Assembly (NCBI GenBank): GCA_963665975.1 | Contig: OY762508.1 | Location: 1,364,001-1,428,000 of the forward strand | Length of the DNA stretch: 64,000 bases | Direction of reading: 5' to 3' | Origin: G963665975 sp963665975 | GTDB lineage: Bacteria; Bacteroidota; Rhodothermia; Rhodothermales; Bin80 | In this document: positions 53,604 to 62,431 of the stretch, one piece after another | Layout of the letters: each line of letters starts with the position of its first letter | Position numbering within the stretch: position 1 is the stretch's first letter | The notes under the pieces: model-generated | Seen by the model: only the letters and a program-made list of their open reading frames with translations | Told to the model about the DNA's origin: nothing | Database searches by the model: none | Program-made: the position numbers and the translations under genes

Positions 53604-54643
53604 TACTTCCACTCCTCGAAGACCAGTCCCAACTGGTGATCCCAGGCGTCAACCGCCGCCTCTTCAAGACGCAATACGCCAGCTGTTGACACTCCGTCCG
53701 GCGCTGCCGTCAACGCTGTGAGCCGACGATAGACCCGGCTCCGGTCGGTCGGGCGCACGGTCTGCACAAGCCGCCACAGCGTGACCACATCCGTGGTCGT
53801 GGCGCGCACAAGCACATCATCCAGTGCATCCGGCTCGGATGAAAAGTCATGCCGGATCAGCGCCTCTCGGAATTCCGCTGTGGAGTGTTCGGAAAATGGC
53901 GTACCCGGCCCCTTGCCGGGCCTGGTCAGACACATCGATCCCGCAGGCACAACAGCACGTCGGTCTTCATGCTCCAGTGCTACGTAGCCAAATTGCACGT
54001 GCAACCAACTGCTGCCAGTACTGTCTACCGATAGCGTATACTCACACCCCAGATCAATGGCCAACGCGGAGGGTGTCTGCACGTAAAACAGGCGTGGCGG
54101 CGCCCAAATGCGCGCGTGGATGGCACCCGCCTCCAATGTGAGGCGATGCTCCTGCAGGCCGCTCTCGACGAGTTGCACACGCGTGTTCGGCGCGACATCC
54201 ACCTCTCCCAGTTCCGGGACGATGAGCGCGGCACGGGACCGGGCGTCCGTTTCTATCCATTCTCCCTTATGCAGCCGCCCTGTATCCAGAAGCGGAGTCT
54301 CACCAACCACAGGGGCTCCTTCCGTGCGGGCCACGTCCCAGGATACGTCTGGCTGGCGCTGCATGAGCCAAACGGCGGTCGCCAGTGCAAGGACCAGAAA
54401 AACAGCAGCCACTCGCCACACCCGTCGGGTACCACGCTCGCGAACACCCGCTCCGGATTCGTCCGCTAGCCGGGCTGCAATGTCGGGCCACAGGTCGCGG
54501 TCCGGCGGTCGGGATCTGGGCAGCGCACGTGCCGCAGCGCGCAAGCGAATCGCAGCACTACACCGCTGACAGTGCCGCACATGGTCCGCCCTGTCGGCGG
54601 CGGACCACTCGTCAATACGTAGTAAATCTCCCGGACACTTCAT
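53600..54643 (-). CDS. FecR-domain anti-sigma factor
   Basis: The 347-residue membrane protein pairs with the adjacent ECF sigma factor. The N-terminus has a zinc-binding anti-sigma motif of the HX3CX2C type (DHVRHCQRCSAAI), followed by one membrane helix (VWRVAAVFLVLALATAVWLM, about residues 74-93). The outside portion is a FecR-type domain (KGEWIETDARSRAALIVPELGEVDVAPNTRVQLVE). It probably holds the sigma factor inactive until an extracellular signal is sensed. It overlaps the sigma gene by 4 bases (ATGA) and the convergent GWxTD gene by a shared CTAG. No TonB-dependent receptor is in view. Confidence 0.87.
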   Translation of the reverse strand: MKCPGDLLRIDEWSAADRADHVRHCQRCSAAIRLRAAARALPRSRPPDRDLWPDIAARLADESGAGVRERGTRRVWRVAAVFLVLALATAVWLMQRQPDVSWDVARTEGAPVVGETPLLDTGRLHKGEWIETDARSRAALIVPELGEVDVAPNTRVQLVESGLQEHRLTLEAGAIHARIWAPPRLFYVQTPSALAIDLGCEYTLSVDSTGSSWLHVQFGYVALEHEDRRAVVPAGSMCLTRPGKGPGTPFSEHSTAEFREALIRHDFSSEPDALDDVLVRATTTDVVTLWRLVQTVRPTDRSRVYRRLTALTAAPDGVSTAGVLRLEEAAVDAWDHQLGLVFEEWKY

Positions 54644-55197
54644 TGTTCGAGCATCTGCTGCAACAGCTTTCGGGCGCGAAACAGATGCGCCTTGGACGTA
54701 CCCGGCGCAATATGCATAGCGTGGGCTATTTCGTCATGCCGATAGCCTTCGATTTCGTGCAATACGAACACCATTCGGGCCTTCGGGGGCAGTGCTGCGA
54801 TCGCCTTCTCCAGGTCCATTGCCTCTCCGGGCGTCGCAGAGCACCCCACATCGTGGACTTCAGCGCGCACAAAGCGCGCTTTGCGACGCCGCTCCGTGCG
54901 CAAGGCGGCAAGAACGACATTGACCGCTACGCGGTAGAGCCATGTGCCAAATGCGCTCTCGCCCCGGAAGCCCTCAAGCCGCCGCCATGCGCGGACAAAT
55001 GCGTCCTGCGTGAGCTCCTCAGCCCATCCGATATCCGCTACCATGCGCAAACAAATAGCATAAACCCTGTCCACATGCGCCCGGTACAGTGCCTCGAAGG
55101 CCCGCGTATCGCCCGCCTTTGCCTGCTCGGCCAAGGCGTTGTCGCTCTGGGCTACGATTTCTGTGGGTCCCACGTCGGCTGCGGGCTCAGCGTACAT
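54640..55197 (-). CDS. ECF-type RNA polymerase sigma factor
   Basis: At 185 residues this is a typical ECF (group 4) sigma factor. Region 2 begins AFEALYRAHVDRVYAICLRMV and contains VADIGWAEELTQDAFVRAWRRLEGFRGESAFGTWLYRVAVNV (regions 2.2-2.4). Region 4 is LPPKARMVFVLHEIEGYRHDEIAHAMHIAPGTSKAHLFRARKLLQ, the helix-turn-helix that reads -35 sequences. It lies directly upstream of its probable anti-sigma factor, overlapping by 4 bases. The regulon cannot be read here. Confidence 0.94.
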   Translation of the reverse strand: MYAEPAADVGPTEIVAQSDNALAEQAKAGDTRAFEALYRAHVDRVYAICLRMVADIGWAEELTQDAFVRAWRRLEGFRGESAFGTWLYRVAVNVVLAALRTERRRKARFVRAEVHDVGCSATPGEAMDLEKAIAALPPKARMVFVLHEIEGYRHDEIAHAMHIAPGTSKAHLFRARKLLQQMLEQ

Positions 55198-55245
55198 GCC
55201 TTATTAGATGCCGCCGCCAGCATCGTGGTTTAGCGGCGACAACAT

Positions 55246-55992
55246 TCAAAACGCATATGACCCCATTTCCACTCCGATTTCGGTATCCGCGAAGTGCTGG
55301 CGGGCTTCCAGGAGGTCGCCATCGGATAGTCCTGGTGACACGTGCACGAGCAGCAACCGCCCCACGCTTGCGCGCGCAGCGATCCTGGCGGCCTCGACCG
55401 CGCTGGTGTGCCCCGCAGACGAACCCGTTGCCTCATGCACCAGGATGTCCGCACCGGTTGCCAGTCGCGTGATGGCTGGAGAAGGGTGCGTATCACCTGA
55501 AGCCACAACCGCACGCTGCGTCTGTACATGTTGCACGCGCATGCCGATCACCGGGACGGGATGGATGCCAGGAGCCGCACGTACATCCCACGTGGCCGTA
55601 ACCAGCACCATGCTCCCCTCTTCCTGGGAGACTGGTCGCCAGAAGATCTCCGGCACATCCACCCAGTCTGTAGTATCGAACGCCTCAAACGACCGACGGG
55701 CCTGCGCGAGCGCCGGCGCCAGACCGTAGACCGGGATGGGATCGCGACGGCCGGCAAGCCACATCTTTTCCATGAACAGCGGAAACCCGCCCACATGGTC
55801 AATATGCTCGTGCGTTAGCAGCAGGCCGTCTACTGTATCGAGGGCGATGCCCGCGGCCAGGAGGCGCTGCACCACATCTCCGCCACAGTCTATCACCAAT
55901 GTGGACGAACCATCGGTGACCGCCAGCATGGTAGTCGTACGATGGGCATCACTGAGCGCCGCTCCCGTTCCGAGCAAATGCAGGGTAGGCAT
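55246..55992 (-). CDS. MBL-fold metallohydrolase (RNase Z-like)
   Basis: The 248-residue protein has the metallo-beta-lactamase fold: LHLLGTGAALSDAHRTTTMLA at the start and LLLTHEHIDHVGGFPLF, the THxHxDH metal motif, in the first third, then VVASGDTHPS (Asp ligand) and LVHEATG toward the C-terminus. GTGAA...and THEHIDHVGG resemble the RNase Z/arylsulfatase-type branch, but the flexible arm of true RNase Z is not evident, so the substrate is unknown. It is followed by the polyprenyl synthase with no gap, so they may be co-transcribed. Confidence 0.85.
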   Translation of the reverse strand: MPTLHLLGTGAALSDAHRTTTMLAVTDGSSTLVIDCGGDVVQRLLAAGIALDTVDGLLLTHEHIDHVGGFPLFMEKMWLAGRRDPIPVYGLAPALAQARRSFEAFDTTDWVDVPEIFWRPVSQEEGSMVLVTATWDVRAAPGIHPVPVIGMRVQHVQTQRAVVASGDTHPSPAITRLATGADILVHEATGSSAGHTSAVEAARIAARASVGRLLLVHVSPGLSDGDLLEARQHFADTEIGVEMGSYAF

Positions 55993-57012
55993 CTAGCGCT
56001 TGCGGGCAATCACGTATTCGGCGAGATCCGTCAGCGCGTCGCGTGCTGGCGTGGGTGGCAGCATGGCGAGCATCTCCTGCGCGTCGTGCACGAATCCAAC
56101 CATTCGTTCCCGCGCATAAGCCAAACCGCCGGTTTCGTCTACAAACCGTATCACGCTCTGCCGATCCGTGCGGCTCTTCTTCGCCTTGCGGATAATCTTC
56201 ATCACTGCTGCGCGTCGCATCGGGTCGGTAGTGCGCAGCGCATAGATCAGCGGAAGCGTCAGCTTCCTGCCCTGCAGATCAACGCCCAGGGGCTTTCCAA
56301 TATCAACGGCGCCGTAATCGAATAAATCGTCCCGAATCTGAAAAGCAAGTCCGAGACTCTCGCCCATCACCCGCATGGATTCGATCCACTCGGGATCGGC
56401 CGATGCGCTATGCGCACCGCATGCTGCACACGCAGATATCAGTGACGCCGTCTTGTCGGAAATAATCCGGAAATAGGTTGCTTCGTCGATATCCATGCGG
56501 CGGGCCTTTTCGATTTGTAACAACTCTCCTTCACTCATCCGGCGCACGGAATCGGACAGGATTCGCAAGGTTTCAAAGTCCCCATGTTCGAGAGAGAGCA
56601 GCAGGCCACGGCTAAGCAAGTAGTCACCCAGCAGTACCGCTGTCTTGTTCTTCCACAAGGCATTCACCGAAAAAACGCCGCGACGCGTTTCCGCCTCGTC
56701 CACGACATCGTCGTGCACCAGCGTGGCGGTGTGCAACAATTCGACGAGGGCGGCCGCACGGTAACTGGCTTCACTTATCCCACCACACGCCTGAGCCGAC
56801 AGCAACACCAGGGTCGGCCGGATTCGTTTCCCCTTCTGGCGCAGCACATACTGGACTACAGTATTGAGCAGTCCGACCGGTGAGCGAACCGCTCCGCGAT
56901 AATAGCGCCGAAACTCCTGAAGCTCGTCTGCTACGGTATCCTGGATGGCCTGCAGCGTGGTGAGCTTTGCTCTGTCTTTCTCGAAGCGTTGCGCTATCGC
57001 TGCATCCTGCAT
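55993..57012 (-). CDS. Polyprenyl diphosphate synthase
   Basis: This 339-residue prenyltransferase elongates isoprenoid chains by adding isopentenyl diphosphate, probably toward quinone side chains. The first Asp-rich motif is LVHDDVVDEAETRRG and the second FQIRDDLFDY, both DDxxD, with GKRIRPTLVLLSAQACGG near the start. The length is within the long-chain (octaprenyl/solanesyl-type) range; chain length cannot be deduced. It lies just upstream of the MBL gene on the same strand. Confidence 0.92.
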   Translation of the reverse strand: MQDAAIAQRFEKDRAKLTTLQAIQDTVADELQEFRRYYRGAVRSPVGLLNTVVQYVLRQKGKRIRPTLVLLSAQACGGISEASYRAAALVELLHTATLVHDDVVDEAETRRGVFSVNALWKNKTAVLLGDYLLSRGLLLSLEHGDFETLRILSDSVRRMSEGELLQIEKARRMDIDEATYFRIISDKTASLISACAACGAHSASADPEWIESMRVMGESLGLAFQIRDDLFDYGAVDIGKPLGVDLQGRKLTLPLIYALRTTDPMRRAAVMKIIRKAKKSRTDRQSVIRFVDETGGLAYARERMVGFVHDAQEMLAMLPPTPARDALTDLAEYVIARKR

Positions 57013-57110
57013 CAGGCCGTGTACGGAAGCATGTAGAAGCGGATTAGCCTATACGTCAGTATCGGCTAAGGGTTCACCCCCATTTCCGGTTGGCTCTCTT
57101 CTTGCAGGTC

Positions 57111-58139
57111 TTACCCGTAGCCGTATTCATTGCGCCGCAGAAGGAAGAGAAAAAACGGGACGCCACAGATCGCCGTAATGATGCCAACAGGCAATTGCTC
57201 CGACGGCAAGAGGGCTCGGGCGACCAGATCGGCCCAGAGCAAAAACAGGGCCCCAGCCACGAAACAGACCGGCAACAGACGCCGATGGGTCACTCCGACA
57301 ATGGAGCGTACGGCGTGTGGGATGATGAGTCCGACAAATCCGATCGCGCCAGAGACGGCAACCAGCACCCCGGTCACCAGTGCGGCCAACAAGATCAGGA
57401 TACGCTTGATAACCTCGACTGGCACTCCCAGATTGGCGGCTGGTTCATCTCCCATCAACATCGCATCCAGCGGGCGTGCCAATACCAGCATGGCAAACAG
57501 CCCCAACAGCGTCACGATAGCCGGCAGTGGCAATGCCGACCATGTGGCGGTATGAAGGGACCCGAGGAGCCAGAAGAGCACTGCGCGGAGTTTGTCCGGG
57601 TCCGGCGACGACAGCGTGATAAAGGACGTAATGGAAGCCATAAGCGCCGCCATGGCCACACCGGCAAGGAGCAATCGCGCAACAGACAGGCGCGGCCCTT
57701 GCGTGCGCGCGACCACGTAGACAATGGAAATGGCCATCAGGCCTCCCAAAAAAGCGGCCATAGGCATTGACAGCGCTTTCGAAATAAGCGGCGGCAAGAA
57801 ACCCAGATAAAACAGGGAGGCGCCTGCAGACGCACCGCTGGAAATACCAAGGATATATGGTTCCGCTAGCGGGTTGCGAACGAGCGTTTGCATTGCCGCG
57901 CCGATAATGGACAGGCCGCCACCGACCAGCAGCGCCAACAGGACGCGCGGCATGCGAAGCTGCCATACGATCCGGTCTGCAGTAGCCTCCGGCGTCCACA
58001 ACGTCCCAAAAGACAAGTGGTGTCCAAGTACGCGCAGCACTTCACCGCGCCCCAGGTCCACGCCGACCGAAACGCCAACGACAATGGAGACAAGCCCCGC
58101 GAGGAGTGCCAGCGGCAAGAGTATATGGAACCGCTTCAT
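57111..58139 (-). CDS. FecCD/BtuC-type ABC transporter permease
   Basis: The 342-residue permease has about nine to ten hydrophobic helices and the FecCD/BtuC signature regions: GGGLSIIGAAMQTLVRNPLAEPYILGISSGAS in the first half, and VSGAIGFVGLIIPHAVRSIVG in the second. It imports iron-siderophore, heme or cobalamin. The ATG at 58139 overlaps the binding-protein gene by 4 bases. No matching ATPase (FecE/BtuD) follows, the next gene being polyprenyl synthase. Confidence 0.93.
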   Translation of the reverse strand: MKRFHILLPLALLAGLVSIVVGVSVGVDLGRGEVLRVLGHHLSFGTLWTPEATADRIVWQLRMPRVLLALLVGGGLSIIGAAMQTLVRNPLAEPYILGISSGASAGASLFYLGFLPPLISKALSMPMAAFLGGLMAISIVYVVARTQGPRLSVARLLLAGVAMAALMASITSFITLSSPDPDKLRAVLFWLLGSLHTATWSALPLPAIVTLLGLFAMLVLARPLDAMLMGDEPAANLGVPVEVIKRILILLAALVTGVLVAVSGAIGFVGLIIPHAVRSIVGVTHRRLLPVCFVAGALFLLWADLVARALLPSEQLPVGIITAICGVPFFLFLLRRNEYGYG

Positions 58140-59050
58140 GGCGCCTGCCGAAACATGGAGGGATGTAACCGCGCTGCCAGGCCCCACGCACCCTCTACCA
58201 GGCGCGGACCTGGTCTCAGATACAGGTGGCCATCCAGACCGTACACCTGGCCATTACGAACGGCGGGAACGAGATCCCACGTAGGATGGATGTGTAGTAG
58301 CCGGGTTGGGTCATAGTCCTCTCCAAAGGCTCCAACAATCACATCGGGCCGCGCCAGGAGCACGTATTCGTCGCTGAGGATTGGTGCGCGATTTGAAAAC
58401 GATGCGGTAAGGCTTTCCCCGCCGGCAAGTGCAATCAGATCGTGTATGTGGCTGCCCTTGCCGAACGCATAGAGGACTTCATCCCCGATAAGAAACAACG
58501 TTGTAGGCCGGGACGACGCGCCAGCCATGATCGTGCGCAAAGCCTTCATCGAACTCTCCAGAGAATCCGCCATCCGATTGGCTGCGGATTCTGTCGCCAG
58601 TAGCAATCCTGCCCTGCGTATTGTCTCCGGCAATTCCTGAAACGTCTGGACCGCCAGAAAATAGACGGGTACGCCGAGGGAAGCCAGCGTAGCGGCATCA
58701 TTTGGATTGTTGACCTGCTCGGAGGCAATGGCAATATCAGGCTCCAACGCCAGAATGGCCTCAAAGTCCAACGGCAAGGCATCAAAGCGCGGCAGTGCCT
58801 CAATCTCCGGCGGGTAATCGTCCACGGTTGTCACGCCGACGAGTTTATGGCCGGCACCAGCTGCGTAGACCAGCTCCGTAACGCTCGGAGCGAAGGTCAC
58901 GATGCGATCAATAGACGCCGGAACTTCCAGCTGCCGTCCGATATCATCGGTCACCGGCCGCATAGCGACATTCCCGGAGGGAGCGCGACACGCACCAAGG
59001 AGGAGCACACCGCAAAGCAAGGCGCAGCAAACAATCCGGCTCAGGGTCAT
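58136..59050 (-). CDS. Substrate-binding lipoprotein of a BtuF/FecB-type ABC importer
   Basis: From the ATG at 59050 the protein has 304 residues and a lipoprotein signal (LLCGVLLLGAC lipobox). The periplasmic-binding fold (class III) shows IDRIVTFAPSVTELVYAAGAGHKLVGVTTVDDYP near the start and LALEPDIAIASEQ, typical of BtuF/cobalamin- and siderophore-binding proteins. The frame is open for 105 codons upstream but without support. It is the first gene of the pair, overlapping the permease by 4 bases. The ligand (vitamin B12, siderophore or heme) is not decided by sequence. Confidence 0.9.
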   Translation of the reverse strand: MTLSRIVCCALLCGVLLLGACRAPSGNVAMRPVTDDIGRQLEVPASIDRIVTFAPSVTELVYAAGAGHKLVGVTTVDDYPPEIEALPRFDALPLDFEAILALEPDIAIASEQVNNPNDAATLASLGVPVYFLAVQTFQELPETIRRAGLLLATESAANRMADSLESSMKALRTIMAGASSRPTTLFLIGDEVLYAFGKGSHIHDLIALAGGESLTASFSNRAPILSDEYVLLARPDVIVGAFGEDYDPTRLLHIHPTWDLVPAVRNGQVYGLDGHLYLRPGPRLVEGAWGLAARLHPSMFRQAP

Positions 59051-59155
59051 GGGCCTGAAAATGAGACCTTCGTGGATGGTTGTCAAACGAATGCGTAACG
59101 CATTCGATGCAACGCTGCGTTCCCTTCGTGCTTCGAATTGCGTATTTTCCCGCAC

Positions 59156-59974
59156 ATGGACACCGTAGACAGGATTCGAATCACAGAGCGTCTCACGACC
59201 CGGACTGGTGCTTCCGAGAGTGCGGGAGACCACTATATACGCGACGCGCTTCGTGGAATGATCGATGCCGGGGCATCGCGCATCGGGATACGTGCGGACG
59301 AACCGGCCGCATCTGACGGCAGCACCAGCGATCTGGCGCCGCTGCTTGCCCGCATGATTGACCACACGGCATTAAAGCCGGAAACCACAGAAGAGCGTAT
59401 CATAACACTCTGTCAGGAAGCCGAAGAGCACGGCTTTGCGTCCGTGTGCGTAAACCCGTGCTACGTGGCATTGGCTGCACGGTCTACCCGCGACGTGGCC
59501 GTATGCACCGTGATCAGCTTTCCGTTCGGGGCCTCTGTACAGGCGATCAAGGCCTCCGAAGCAGAGAGGGCCATACAGGACGGAGCCTCCGAACTTGACA
59601 TGGTGTTAAACATCGGAAAGCTGAAGAGCGCGCAATTCACCTACGTGGAAGAGGACATTCGTTCCGTCATCGCAGCGGCGCAAGGGCATGCGGTCGTGAA
59701 AGTGATCCTCGAAACTGCCCTGTTAACCGAGGAGGAGCGGGTGATAGCCTGCGTGCTCGCCCAGAATGCCGGGGCCGACTTTGTCAAGACCTCTACCGGT
59801 TTTGCGCGTGGCGGCGCCACCGCCGCCGATGTGGCTCTCATGCGGAGAGTGGTGGGACCCGACATGGGTGTCAAGGCCTCCGGTGGCGTGCGTACGCGTC
59901 AGGACGCGGAAACCATGATTGCGCATGGCGCAACCCGCATCGGGGCGAGCGCCTCGGTGGCCATCATACGTTGA
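59156..59974 (+). CDS. deoC: Deoxyribose-phosphate aldolase
   Basis: The 272-residue class I aldolase cleaves 2-deoxyribose-5-phosphate to glyceraldehyde-3-phosphate and acetaldehyde. Key residues are visible: IDHTALKPETT, EHGFASVCVNPCYV, SELDMVLNIG (Asp), KVILETALL, ADFVKTSTGF (Schiff-base Lys) and GVKASGGVRT (second Lys). A ~45-residue N-terminal extension precedes the barrel compared with the usual ~220-260 residue enzyme. The ATG at 59156 is preferred to the upstream in-frame TTG at 59138. It is divergent from the binding-lipoprotein gene. Confidence 0.94.
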   Translation: MDTVDRIRITERLTTRTGASESAGDHYIRDALRGMIDAGASRIGIRADEPAASDGSTSDLAPLLARMIDHTALKPETTEERIITLCQEAEEHGFASVCVNPCYVALAARSTRDVAVCTVISFPFGASVQAIKASEAERAIQDGASELDMVLNIGKLKSAQFTYVEEDIRSVIAAAQGHAVVKVILETALLTEEERVIACVLAQNAGADFVKTSTGFARGGATAADVALMRRVVGPDMGVKASGGVRTRQDAETMIAHGATRIGASASVAIIR

Positions 59975-59983
59975 GCAAGTGGC

Positions 59984-60505
59984 ATGACCATTGACCCCCG
60001 CTGTATCGTCGCGCTACTGCTCCTGGTATTGGGTTGCTCTGGCTCCGGCACGCTTGCCGAGTCCGGAAACAACGTGGCCACGCCCGGGCCGGAATACGAC
60101 ATCCCGGCCGACTACGAAGAATTTGACGCCACGCCGTATGAAGAAGAGCCACCCAGCCTCGAACCTGTGATCGTCCACGATGTCCCTGAAGTCCTGCTCG
60201 GCGCGCCGAGGGCCATGCAGTCAGCGTCGGGCTTCCGCATTCAGATTTTCTCTACGCAGGACAAGATTGCGGCCGATTCCGTTGTTGTACTCATGGAGGC
60301 CTTCTTGAGCGATCTTGAGCACCAGGGCGCGATGGAAAACATCCCTGGCACCCCACCTATCTACCAGGACTTTCGTTCGCCTTACTATCGCGTTCGTCTC
60401 GGAGACTTCCTTACACGGGAGGACGCCAATCAAGTGCTCATCGTCGTGGAGCGCAGATTTCCACACGCCTTCATCGCCCCTGCAGCGATCCGCATTGACG
60501 AATAA
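59984..60505 (+). CDS. SPOR-domain lipoprotein
   Basis: The 173-residue protein starts with a lipoprotein signal (LLLLVLGC lipobox, residues 11-18), then an acidic linker of about 50 residues rich in Glu/Asp/Pro, then a SPOR domain from about residue 84: GFRIQIFSTQDKIAADSVV...YYRVRLGDFLTREDANQVL. SPOR domains bind denuded peptidoglycan at division sites. Its function is probably envelope- or division-related. It starts 9 bases after deoC. Confidence 0.82.
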   Translation: MTIDPRCIVALLLLVLGCSGSGTLAESGNNVATPGPEYDIPADYEEFDATPYEEEPPSLEPVIVHDVPEVLLGAPRAMQSASGFRIQIFSTQDKIAADSVVVLMEAFLSDLEHQGAMENIPGTPPIYQDFRSPYYRVRLGDFLTREDANQVLIVVERRFPHAFIAPAAIRIDE

Positions 60506-60508
60506 AGC

Positions 60509-61348
60509 CTAGCGCAGCGCCATCTCCAACGCGGTCGCCGCGTTGGTCCTCGCATCGCGATACTTGACGATGACAGGAGTATAGAGCGAAAGGCCGTGTG
60601 CGGCGCCAAACGCGGAGCGCGCCCGGCGTGCTCCCGGCACAACCACGGCGTACTCCGGCACTTCGAGGATCGGCTTCGGCTCAATAATTCGACTCTCCAC
60701 AAGGTCGTAGATCCGAGTAGATCCCGTAAGCACGACACCCGGCGCCAGTACGGCACCCTGACGGATTACCGTTCCTTCGTAAATGCCGCAGCCGCCCCCA
60801 ATAAATACGTCGTCCTCTATGACAACGGGGACAGCGCCGACGGGTTCAAGCACGCCACCAATCTGGACTGCCGCCGACAGGTGCACACGCTGGCCAATCT
60901 GGGCGCAGCTTCCTACCAGGGCGTGTGAATCAATCATGGTGCCTGCGTCTACGTACGCGCCCGTATTGACATACATAGGGGGCATGCAAACGACGCCCGG
61001 CGCGAGATATGCCCCCGTTCGCACGGCCGAGCCGCCGGGCACCACGCGAACGTTGTTGTCAATGGCCAACGGCTTGAGCGGATAGGTGTCCTTGTCGTAG
61101 AAGGATCCCGGCTCGGAGGGCAGCTCCTGAAGACGGCCAAGGCGAAAACCGAGAAGTATACCCGCTTTTACCCACGCGTTGGCTTGCCAGACACCATCAG
61201 CGGTTCGTATCGCGGAGCGCGCCTCGCCCCGATTCAGCAGCCCGATCAATTCCCGAAAGGCCTCCAGTGCCTGTTCGCGATCCAGTGCGGAGACATCGCG
61301 CGCCGCGAAATCCAGAATGCGACGTTCAAGATCGTTCGACGGTGACAT
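60509..61348 (-). CDS. dapD: Tetrahydrodipicolinate N-succinyltransferase (DapD)
   Basis: The 279-residue enzyme of lysine/diaminopimelate synthesis transfers succinyl from succinyl-CoA. An N-terminal helical domain (ERRILDFAARDVSALD) is followed by left-handed beta-helix hexapeptide repeats from about residue 110: VVPGGSAVRTGAYLAPGVVCMPPMYVNTGAYVDAGTMIDSHALVGSCAQIG, then VFIGGGCGIYEGTVIRQGAVLAPGVVLTG. The GTMIDSHALVGSCAQIGQRVHLSAAVQIGGVLEP block is the DapD signature. Its 3' end abuts the SPOR gene. Confidence 0.95.
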   Translation of the reverse strand: MSPSNDLERRILDFAARDVSALDREQALEAFRELIGLLNRGEARSAIRTADGVWQANAWVKAGILLGFRLGRLQELPSEPGSFYDKDTYPLKPLAIDNNVRVVPGGSAVRTGAYLAPGVVCMPPMYVNTGAYVDAGTMIDSHALVGSCAQIGQRVHLSAAVQIGGVLEPVGAVPVVIEDDVFIGGGCGIYEGTVIRQGAVLAPGVVLTGSTRIYDLVESRIIEPKPILEVPEYAVVVPGARRARSAFGAAHGLSLYTPVIVKYRDARTNAATALEMALR

Positions 61349-61410
61349 GGGTAGGCTCGTTACTAATCGCGCGCGTTAACGCCACCCGACCTGCTGTGAT
61401 CCAGCACGTG

Positions 61411-62163
61411 CTACCGTGCCTTTAGCAGCGTGCGTGCTGCACTCGCGGCCCCAATGATACCCGCCTCGTTCTGCAACTGCGCAAGCACCAGATCCGCGTT
61501 CGTTTTCAACAGGTGCAGGTATTTCTTTGCGCGCTTCGGACGGCTGACTCCGCCTCCAAGGATTATCAGATCGGGGGCGAACAGAAACTCAACATGGTCG
61601 AGATACTCTTGCACCCGGGCTGCCCACTCAACCCATACAAGATCATTCCTCTTGCGTGCGCTGTCGGCGGCGTACGCCTCCGCCTTGTTCCCATGCAGAA
61701 TGAGATGGCCCAATTCCGTATTTGGAACCAGGCGGCCGTCAATGAATAGCCCGGAACCGATACCGGTTCCGAAGGTCAGCATAAGCACGACTCCATCGCG
61801 CCCCCGGCCACTGCCAAACGTGAGTTCCGCCACGCCCGCGGCGTCGGCATCGTTAATGGCGCGAGACGGGCACTTGGTAACCTTGCTGAAGAGGCGCTCC
61901 GCATGCGTGCCAATCCAGGCATCATCAATGTTGGCGGCTGTCAGTACGATGCCATTCCTGACCCGGCCAGGCATTGTAATCCCCAGCGGTCCGCGCCAGT
62001 CGAGGTGTCGGACGATCTCCCTTACCGTCAAGGCGACAGCCTTCGGCTTTGACGGAATAGGAGTCGCCAGACGAATTCGTTCGGCGACAAGCGCTCCGGT
62101 CTTTATGTTTACCGGGGCGCCTTTGATACCACTTCCTCCGATATCAATGCCGAGAATGTTCAC
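61411..62163 (-). CDS. ROK-family sugar kinase / polyphosphate glucokinase-like
   Basis: The 250-residue protein of the ROK (hexokinase-like) family has LGIDIGGSGIKGAPVN at the start (phosphate-binding), LTFGTGIGSGLF in the middle, and the LIILGGGVSRPKRAKKY segment near the C-terminus. The length and the GGSGIKGAPV start fit polyphosphate-glucose phosphotransferase (PpgK), which can use polyphosphate or ATP; ordinary glucokinase is the alternative. It is convergent on nothing close and lies 62 bases downstream of dapD's start region on the same strand. Confidence 0.85.
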   Translation of the reverse strand: MNILGIDIGGSGIKGAPVNIKTGALVAERIRLATPIPSKPKAVALTVREIVRHLDWRGPLGITMPGRVRNGIVLTAANIDDAWIGTHAERLFSKVTKCPSRAINDADAAGVAELTFGSGRGRDGVVLMLTFGTGIGSGLFIDGRLVPNTELGHLILHGNKAEAYAADSARKRNDLVWVEWAARVQEYLDHVEFLFAPDLIILGGGVSRPKRAKKYLHLLKTNADLVLAQLQNEAGIIGAASAARTLLKAR

Positions 62164-62284
62164 GCGATTCCTGATTTATGGCGACGCACGAGCCGGCAAG
62201 ATACGCACTGCCTCGGAATCGAATCGGCGCCACGTTCTTCATTCGTATATTCCGGGATAACAATTCACCAGCCATAACCTTGCC

Positions 62285-62407
62285 ATGATTCGCCTTTTAT
62301 TGGTCGCCAGTCTACTCTGTTGCCTGTGCGTTAGCGCTTGCCAGTGCTCAGAGAAACCCGATGTGGGGCCTGTGGAAGAAAGCACGGCGTTGCACTTCGC
62401 CCCGTGA
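62285..62407 (+). CDS. 40-residue small lipoprotein
   Basis: An ATG at 62285 opens a 41-codon frame ending TGA at 62407. The product is a minimal lipoprotein: a basic start (MIRL), an uninterrupted hydrophobic core, a VSAC lipobox with Cys, and a short acidic tail (QCSEKPDVGPVEES). It lies 24 bases upstream of dnaG. Similar tiny lipoproteins are usually missed in annotation; expression here is unproven. Confidence 0.6.
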   Translation: MIRLLLVASLLCCLCVSACQCSEKPDVGPVEESTALHFAP

Positions 62408-62431
62408 CGCAGGCTGCCCCCACCCTTGTCC

